Shown here: positions 56,958 to 64,000 of the stretch, piece by piece
How the letters are laid out: each line of letters begins with the position of its first letter
How positions within the stretch are numbered: the stretch's first letter is position 1
Assembly (NCBI RefSeq): GCF_932294415.1
Contig: NC_065541.1
Location: forward strand, 50,260,290 to 50,324,289
Direction of reading: 5' to 3'
DNA length: 64,000 bases
Origin: Quercus robur
Taxonomy: Eukaryota; Streptophyta; Magnoliopsida; Fagales; Fagaceae
Notes under the pieces: generated by a model
What the model saw: only the letters and a program-made list of their open reading frames with translations
What the model was told of the DNA's origin: nothing
Database searches by the model: none
Program-made: the position numbers and the translations under genes

Positions 56958-58405
56958 GGCGAAAACCACATTTTCATCCCTACATTTTCACGCGATTCTC
57001 ACTTTGGTCCCTAACTTTTTTTTTCCACCGCTTTTAGTCCCTATCATGGAAAATCATCTCGTTTTTGTCCCTGCCGTTACATCAGAAATGGAAATTGCAC
57101 AGGTGGCAAACGGAAGCTGACGTGGCTATTAAATCAATAATAAAAAATGTTATTTGAAATTAAAAAATGCCACGTCAGCATCTAAATTAAAAAAAAATAT
57201 TATTAATTTTAACTAAATAAAAAAATTAAAAATAGAATTGAAAACTAAAAATCACATGAATTGAGATCTAAATGTGTCTTGAACAAGAACAACAAGAACA
57301 CAAACCCAGATCTAAGAACACAAAATTAAAATCCAAAAATCAAAAATCCAGAAAATAAGAACACAAAATTAAACTATAAGCCCACATCAAATTAAACATG
57401 AACAAGAAATTAAACATGAAAACAAAATTTAAAACCCAGAAAATTAAAACCTTAGAGCCGAAACCCAGAATTAGAATTCATGCCAAAATTCTTGACAAAC
57501 CCATATAAAATTGATAAATTAAACATGAACACATTATATGTTTGAACAAGAACATAAACCCAGCAAATCTAAAACCCAAAAAATTAAATTCAAACCCAGT
57601 AAAATGAAACTTGAGTCTCCAAATCTCACATCCTAGCAAATCCAAGCAACCACCAACAAATTGGCAAAACCCAACCCACCACCATTCCACTGACCCTCCA
57701 CACCACCAACAGATTGGAACAAAACCACCCACCTCCACTCCACCGACCACACAAATCCACATGTGGAGAGAGGGAAAAAAGAAAAAACAGCTGGCCAACC
57801 ACCCATTGCAACCCACAATCCCAGCCACCCTTCCACTGACCCCACACACCACCAACAGATTGAAACAAAACCACCCGCCTCCACTCCAATGACCACACAA
57901 ATCCACGTGTTGAAGAGGAAAAAAAGAAAAAAACAGCCGGCCAACCACCCATCGCAACCCACAATCCCAGCCACCACCATGTCCCAGTCACCCAACAAAA
58001 ATCCACAAACCCAGCCTTAAAATCGAGACTAGTAAGCCATAAGCCCATGTAGCACTAAAACTATAAAATCAGTAACCCCACATAGCAAAAAAGTAAAGCC
58101 AATGAGTGAGCTATTGAAGGTGGAGGTAGAGACGATGGAGGTAAAGTCGGTGGAGGTGGAAAATAACGAAAAAAAATCCAGGAAGTTCAAACCTGAGAAT
58201 CGATGCATAGAGCTGACCACGGTGGAAGTGAAGCTAGTCATGGGTGGAGGTGAGGCCGGTCATGGGTGGATGTGTTGTTTGGGGGTTCATGTGTTGTTTT
58301 TAACAATGTTATTAATTCCGTTTCGAAACCCATTTCAGTTTGTTCAGTGGAACGGAATATTTCGGTACCAACCAATTTCGGTGTACCGTTTCAGGATGTT
58401 TTGGA

Positions 58406-58461
<56 letters not shown>

Positions 58462-59796
58462 CACTTTTATAATTTTTTTTGCTGAATACTTTTCTAATTT
58501 TTTTGCATGAATTATGCTAATTTCCACAGCATTTCATAGTTATTATTAATTTATTATAACTCACAGTGTGATAACTGATAAAGAGACTGGAAAGCTCTAT
58601 GCCTACACAAAGTAGACTCTCTGTTCAATGTACTCTAGTAGGCAGCAATATTAATAACCCCAAACCATTCAAAAACCAAATAAAATAATAATTTTCGAAT
58701 CCACTAAAAGATAATCATATCTTGGAAGTAGGAACCATTCAGAACTTTACCGAACCATAGTCATTGTTCAAAAGTAACATGAAGTCTCAGACTCTAAAGC
58801 ACTTTGAAGGTTTGACATGAAGACAAGCAATTTGAAGGTTTGATGAAACGTGAAGACAAGCAAGTGAAACAATGCAGTGAAGAAAGAAAATAAAGCAAAA
58901 AAATAAAAGGGAAAAGCATAGATCAGGTATGCAAATGAAGGTTGCTGAAGACACTGCCATTGTTGTTAACTTGTTATTTTTCCTTCTTTCTTCTTAATTT
59001 CTTTTTGGGTTGTGATTATTTTCTATTGAACTTAAACATTTAGATCCTGTCAAAATAGAAGCTGTGAATGGCTCTGTGAACATCTGATTTGAGATATAGA
59101 GTGATGTAGTTGTAGAATAGGATTTTATTTTTATTTCTTTTTAAAAGGGAAAACTGGTACCTGCCTAAATTTCCATTTCGCCCAAAACTGGTCGGAATTG
59201 ACTGGAATGGCCCAAACATCCCGACACAGACTGAAATTTGACCCGAGGTGGAATGGATGGTACTAATGTTCCGGATTACACGCTAGCACGAAAAATTATG
59301 ACCGAAACGAAACGAAATTAATAACAATGGTTTTTATATGCTTAGATCCCTGTTAATAGTTCGGGAAAGATTGTTTTGAGCTTGGAATATTGATTTTGTG
59401 TTCTTAGAGTTATTCGTGATTTTTGGATTTTAATTTTGTGTTCTTAAATCTAGGTTTGTGTTCTTGTTGTTCTTGTTCAAGACACACTTAAATCTCAATT
59501 CATGTGATTTTTAGTTTTTAATTCTGTTTTTAATTTTTTTTATTTAATTAAAATTAATAAATTAATTTTTATTTAATTTAGATGCTGACGTGGCATTTTT
59601 TAATGCCAAATAACATTTAATAATAATGACCACGTCAGTTTCCATTTGCCACCTGTGCAATTTCTGTCTTTGATGTAATGGTAGGGACAAAAACGAAATG
59701 CGTTTTCTAGGATAGGGACTAAAAGTGGTGGAAAAAAAAGTTAGGGACCAAAGTGGAATTGTGTGAAAATGTAGGGACGAAAATGTGGTTTTCGCC
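56958..59796. mobile_element. 2.8-kb MULE-like non-autonomous element with nested MITE
   Basis: Inverted ends of about 420 bp (56958-57377 and 59380-59796) starting GGCGAAAACCACATTTTC. They are flanked by a perfect 9-bp target duplication TTATATCTA (56949-56957 and 59797-59805), which fits the Mutator superfamily. The interior is non-coding: a direct duplication of about 145 bp (57680-57960), GGTGGAGGT-rich sequence (58110-58270), a (TA)n run (58411-58460) and a second element nested at about 58305-59322. No transposase is present. Confidence 0.85.
58305..59322. mobile_element. Nested MITE or hAT-like element inside the MULE
   Basis: Left end ACAATGTTATTAATTCCG and, reverse-complemented, right end CCATTGTTATTAATTTCG; GTTTTTA occurs directly outside both ends. 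About 1 kb, no coding sequence. The superfamily is uncertain. Confidence 0.45.
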
Positions 59797-59977
59797 TTAT
59801 ATCTAAACAAATTTTGATGCCATGTTTCATATAGTCTCTATAGAAACCTATGGAGCTTTCTCATTATGGTATCACTTGCAACATCAAAAAATCACTAGAC
59901 CATTCTTGAAAATTATAGTGGAGAAAAGAATTATATCCAACAAAACGTGAAAATTGATTCAAGATATATAGCTTGAA

Positions 59978-60079
59978 TCTAAAAAGGTGTAAACCCAATC
60001 ACACACATACATTATCATGTGTGATAAGTCTAAAAAGGTGTAAACCCAATCACACACATACATTATCATGTGTGATAAG
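59978..60079. repeat. Perfect 51-bp tandem duplication
   Basis: Two identical 51-bp units, each with GGTGTAAACCCAATCACACA and ATCATGTGTGATAAG, the second directly after the first. Confidence 0.95.
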
Positions 60080-60513
60080 TTGTGTATGCTTTTCAAGTTC
60101 AATACTAATTTTGTGTGTATTTTAAGTTTAGTTTCCTGATAGAGGCATGATAGCCAAACAACATAGCTTCCGCACATGCACTATATGCACGGTCGAGGAG
60201 CAGAATCACTAACCTTCTAGCCAGTAGCCACCAAAATTTAATACATTGTCAGGCAGAGTAATAGCTCACTACACATACAATTCATTGCAAACACGGAAAA
60301 ATGACCAAACATAAATTCGTAGAGAATTGAGTAACATTTTTATTAAGAGGAATGAAACAACAATTTTCACTATATATAAATGGCCAGTTTGAACCTCATT
60401 AAGGACATTGACAATCCTCAAAAAATTAAAGGCATTCATAGAAAGAGATGAAGTATAGAGGAGAGAGAGATAGAAAGTCTTCTACAGTAAGAAGTTCTAG
60501 GTAAGCTTCAGAG

Positions 60514-61111
60514 CAGGGCCGGCTCTATGGTGGAGCAAAAAATGCAACCGCCTAAGGCCCCAAGTAAAAAATAGGCCCCTAAATTTTAACCAATAGGATT
60601 ATTTATAATCAATAAATAAAATAAATTTTTTTATTAGATGAAAAAAAATAAAAAAATAGAGAAAAATGCAACGTCGTTCACAATATTTTTCACAACACTT
60701 GTACAACTAATGCTAAGTAGCAAGTTATTACAGCCTATTGTTGATGGCAAAAAAATAATTATAGTGATATTTTCAAATAAAAAACAAAAAACAGTTTAAA
60801 ATCTAGGATTTGTTGTAAAAAATATTGTGAATGTTGCACTTCTAAAAAAAAAGAATAATAATAAGAGTTTAATTAGCAAACTTTTACTAGTTTTCATTTA
60901 AATCTACCACTACCACCACTGTTTTACTTACCACTATCAATCTACCACATCAACAAGTATGAAAAATTTTGTCAAATTTTTTTTTGTCTTAAAAATTCAA
61001 AAAAAAAAAAAAAAATATTCTATGTAGTTCATGTTAATTAGTAGTAATTTTGCATCTAAATAAGATGATCAATTTTCGCCTTAGGCCCCCAAATGCATCA
61101 AGCCGCCCCTG
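60514..61111. mobile_element. 598-bp non-autonomous hAT element
   Basis: A perfect 8-bp target duplication CTTCAGAG (60506-60513 and 61112-61119) flanks ends CAGGGCCGGCTC and, reverse-complemented, CAGGGGCGGCTT. An 8-bp duplication with CAGGG ends is typical for hAT. The element is non-coding and AT-rich. Confidence 0.85.
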
Positions 61112-61119
61112 CTTCAGAG

Positions 61120-61528
61120 GAACCAACTCTCTTAGCTAGGGCTGGACTTGTCTAGAAGGAAGCTGCCCAAAGTAGTCCAAAAGGCAGAGAACTAGGAATG
61201 GAAGGAAGTACCCCTCTTCAAGAAATTAGAGTAAGCTCTAAAATAGACCATTCACATCAAGTATAGTTCTTAAGCTTTCTTTTCCAAGCAAAAGCATCAC
61301 ACATATATAGGTAGACTTAAATGGAGCCAATCCCCGCAAAAGTCCACAACACAAAACATGATAATAAGAGAATGACGCTACCCAGCTAGCCAGTTCTTCC
61401 CATTGTACTTGAAAATTTTTATGCATAATATATGTGCCTGCTAATATCTTCCTTGAGCATAAAAGATTCCCCGAGCCAATATCTATGGTTTGCAAATTTA
61501 TTGCTCAACTTAGATTAGGAGAGCGCGC

Positions 61529-61563
<35 letters not shown>

Positions 61564-62575
61564 GGCAGTGAGTTGGATGTAAATCAGGTATCGACACTAT
61601 ATTCTTTTTTTTTTGGTCAAATAAACATACTAATCCACTTTATTATTGTGTAAGTGCTAACATGGCGAATGATGCCTTTGATGTACATTTAATTTATCAT
61701 TCATATAAATTCTTTTATCATTCGTATAAAACAAATAGTATGAAGGGTATTGAAATAAAGTTATAACTCTGGGGTCAATCATGCGCGTTTCTATAATTTA
61801 AAAGGTAAGTATAATCAGGGTGATAGTTTAGGGAAGAAAAGTATAATTTTCACTTGAAAATATTGAGTAGAGGCTGTAAGAAGAGAATGTTTTTTTTTTT
61901 TTTTTTGATAAAGAAAATGTAAAATTGATTAGTGATATATTGCTTAAATTACATGTGTAATTTAAACCAAACTTTGAGAACATATGTAAATAATTATATT
62001 ATTCCACTCTTGCCAAAAAAATATTTCCTCCTTGGCTTCAACTTTTTCTAAATAACCATATTTTTTTCTTGATAGCTTGGTTTGAATTAGAATTGTAGAT
62101 TTTTTTTTCCCACTCTAATATATACTCTCACTCTCATTAATAGACTTAGCTTAGGTCCAATGTATTGAATCTGCTAAAATGATGAGATGTGACAAAAAAT
62201 GCACACGTGTTACCATCGTAACGTGTCTAATGCAATTGGACATCAGATTCAATCTTTCCTCATTAATTTAGGCTCAAACATTTCAGTGGATAAATACACA
62301 AAAAAACAAATTCAGGTCTAGCAAGATCAATAAATAAATAAATAACATCACGTCGAGATTCCAGTTGCCATTGGATTTGGACCTCTATCGTTGAATTACA
62401 ATAGAGCCATTGTTGTTATATTACAGAATAAGGACAAAATCTAAAACCAAACAAATAGATAAAGAAATCCATCATTATAAATAAATAAATATTTTAATTG
62501 AGAAATTATGGTAATCAACCACAACAAAAATCAGAGATTTTTTATTTATTTATTGTTATTTTTGGAAGAAAGCAA
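61120..62575. other. Intergenic stretch downstream of the GDSL exon
   Basis: Poly-A (61530-61559) and poly-T (61892-61907) runs and AT-rich DNA. No supported gene; the 85-codon frame at 61238-61495 has no recognisable domain. Confidence 0.5.
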
Positions 62576-62769
62576 TCAATGAAAATATGCTAGAAGCTTA
62601 TCAAGAAAACTATTGACGATTATGTGATTTGTTTTCTCTGTAGGGTGGAAGGCATCCCAAAAGACATACTTATTCGCATTCGAACAAGTAAACGGACTGA
62701 GCTTATTGCAGAGGTAACTCAATTCGAATTTGCCTGTAGAACAGCATCCCTTTCGTACAACGTCAAATC
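62576..62769 (-). CDS. Last exon of a GDSL esterase/lipase
   Basis: The minus-strand exon, preceded by an acceptor GGCAG and ending in TGA, reads GFDVVRKGCCSTGKFELSYL, then LCNKLSPFTCSNANKYVFWD, then AFHPTEKTNHIIV. This matches the C-terminus of plant GDSL-type SGNH hydrolases, including the catalytic Asp and His of the DAFHPTE block. These are usually secreted enzymes of about 350 aa in five exons. The upstream exons would lie to the right, but the adjoining intron carries a foldback MITE (62875-63356) and an LTR retrotransposon starting at 63511, so they are outside the window if they exist. The exon itself is intact. Confidence 0.75.
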
Positions 62770-62874
62770 CTGCCAATCCACAACGAATTTCATATTTGTT
62801 ATAACTGAAGAACTTACGAGTAGAGGAAAAATAAAATAAACAAAACCTGACATGTATTGTTTATTTCAAATTGG

Positions 62875-63107
62875 GGAGAAAATGGGCAAATGTCCCCCTT
62901 TCAAAAAAAAAAAAAAAATCTAGCATTTTGCCCCCTTTCCCAAACTAATTAGGGAAATGCCCCTCTTTTGAATATCGATTTTCTCAAAATCAAGTTATAA
63001 AAAAAAAATTCTAGAGCCCTATGTGGCGTTTTAAAGAGCCTATAGTGATGTTTTAAGGACCTATAGTGGCGTTTTGTAACTCGAGTTCCATGAAATCGAG
63101 TTACATG

Positions 63108-63148
<41 letters not shown>

Positions 63149-63356
63149 GATAACTCAAGTTCAAGGAGTTTGAGTTACAAAATGCTACTATAGGTCCTTA
63201 AAACATCACTATAGGTTCCTTAAAAACGCCATTATAGAGCTTAACTTGATTTTGAGAAAATCGAGTTTCAAAAGAGGGGCATCTCCTTAATCAGTTTGGA
63301 AAAGGGGGCAAAATGCTGGATTGTTTTTTTAAAAAGGGCAAACGCCAATTTTTTCC
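62875..63356. mobile_element. 482-bp foldback MITE in the GDSL intron
   Basis: Nearly the whole element is an inverted repeat around a poly-T centre (63110-63145): left GGAGAAAATGGGCAAATG, right reverse-complemented GGAAAAAATTGGCGTTTG, with GCATTTTGCCCCCTTT on both arms. A 10-bp direct repeat TTCAAATTGG flanks it (62865-62874 and 63357-63366), suggesting a Mutator-type 9-10-bp duplication. Confidence 0.8.
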
Positions 63357-63510
63357 TTCAAATTGGATTAGTATAGCAAGTAGAGCCGGCTCTAATTTTG
63401 GGGCACAGAACATTCGCATTAGTTCGTGCAAAATATTACACATCAAATTATCTATTTTATACTATATTTCATTAAAATATCAAATTATTTTTTTTTTTTT
63501 TCTTTACAGA

Positions 63511-64000
63511 TGTGGGGCCCAATAATTCGTGGGCCAATCCCATTTATTCATTGGGGCCCAAGGCCCGAGCCGAGAAGGGTTATAGCCCAGGATCGTTAAT
63601 ACAAGTACAAAATAGCCTTGGGACACAGCCGAGGACGATTTAGTCCTCGGCATGTCCGAGATCTCATAAGAAGAAAGGGCAAAAATGGTACAGAAACAAC
63701 TTGGGAAAAAATCTAAAATATCTGCACCAATAGAAAAGGGTATGCTGGAAAGTATAACGACCAGGGAAAGCTGCCTTTACTGCCATTCAATACTCTGCAC
63801 CTGACAGAGCCATACTCTCCAGCTTTTACAACCACCCCCAACCACTCTGGGTATGGGCTGATGGGACAAGTATCAGTCTTGGAATGTCGATCCTACACGT
63901 GGACGAAGGATAAAAAACATAGGCTAATATAAAAGGAAAAGGGAACAATCTAGACAGGGGGCTGGGAAAAATGGCCAAAAACCAGAGCCTCCCAGCCCGC
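63511..64000 (+). mobile_element. Start of a gypsy-type LTR retrotransposon, cut by the window edge
   Basis: Starts TGTGGGGCCCAATAATTCG and holds CACAGCCGAGGACG, CCTCGGCATGTCC and CCTACACGTGGACGAAGGAT, in the same order as the LTR at 31891-31132 (minus). A TATA-like AATATAAAAGG lies near 63930. Only about 490 bp are visible; whether a whole element follows cannot be seen. Confidence 0.7.

Noticed and set aside
57478-58048. Three overlapping Trp/Gly/Cys-rich frames on the minus strand
   Set aside because: They overlap in all frames across a duplicated CCACC-rich stretch inside a MULE-like element. This is compositional, not coding.
61520-61560. Long poly-A run as a gene 3' end or LINE tail
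   Set aside because: No LINE, SINE or gene sequence and no target duplication around it.
63376-63510. Second copy of the 598-bp hAT family (GAGCCGGCTCTAA)
   Set aside because: Only the first dozen bases resemble the ends at 60514, and the rest is cut by the LTR at 63511, so I could not support it as a feature.

Overview
The window is plant nuclear DNA. The genes have GT-AG introns and eudicot-type sequence, and the rest is mostly transposable elements (LTR retrotransposons with 5-bp target duplications, Mutator- and hAT-type elements, an L1-type LINE, tRNA-derived SINEs, foldback MITEs). The mix suggests a woody eudicot. A Fagaceae relative (oak or chestnut) is my guess from the look of the MITEs and SINEs, and nothing here proves it.

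The host-gene theme is a minus-strand cluster of class I plant O-methyltransferases (COMT-like, four exons). Two copies look complete. OMT1 (1249-3798) is open throughout, but its catalytic His is Arg and a catalytic Glu is Val. OMT4 (44092-50904, 368 aa) keeps the His and the second Glu and has a 4.65-kb first intron full of repeats. Two copies are dead. OMT2 is scattered over 4456-18929 with a SINE in exon 3, exon 2 split by about 11.8 kb of foreign DNA, and no last exon. OMT3 (39210-40641) is an exon 1 fused to the last exon of an OMT1-type copy. OMT2 and OMT3 belong to a segmental duplication (window 1-25694 against 37121-41646) in which the right copy has lost about 16 kb and the left copy has gained several mobile elements. 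Other host pieces are a DUF674 first exon (5728-5930) and the last exon of a GDSL esterase/lipase (62576-62769).

Region by region: 1-3.8 kb is OMT1 and its 3' flank. 4-19 kb is the OMT2 remains, holding a hAT-like element, which in turn holds a 10.2-kb Ty3/gypsy Tat-lineage retrotransposon (6343-16559) with an antisense Transposase_28-type gene. 19.4-25.1 kb is a 5.7-kb element with about 900-bp inverted ends and a captured, intron-bearing gene fragment. 25.7-29.8 kb is a broken L1-type LINE joined to LTR-like sequence. 31.1-36.7 kb is a non-coding Tat-like LTR element whose two outer ends are both U5 ends facing outward, with a duplicated internal module of antisense TATA, leader, poly(A) signal and tandem array. 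37-41.6 kb is the second copy of the duplication with OMT3. 44-51 kb is OMT4. 51.7-64 kb is repeat-rich DNA: SINEs, foldbacks, a LINE fragment, a 2.8-kb MULE-like element with a perfect 9-bp target duplication, a 598-bp hAT element with a perfect 8-bp duplication, the GDSL exon, and the start of another LTR at the right edge.

I see no prokaryotic-type system, CRISPR array, rRNA or tRNA gene. The most unusual objects are the U5-U5 retroelement at 31132-36709, its duplicated antisense modules, the long-TIR element with the captured gene, and the intact OMT1 lacking its catalytic His.
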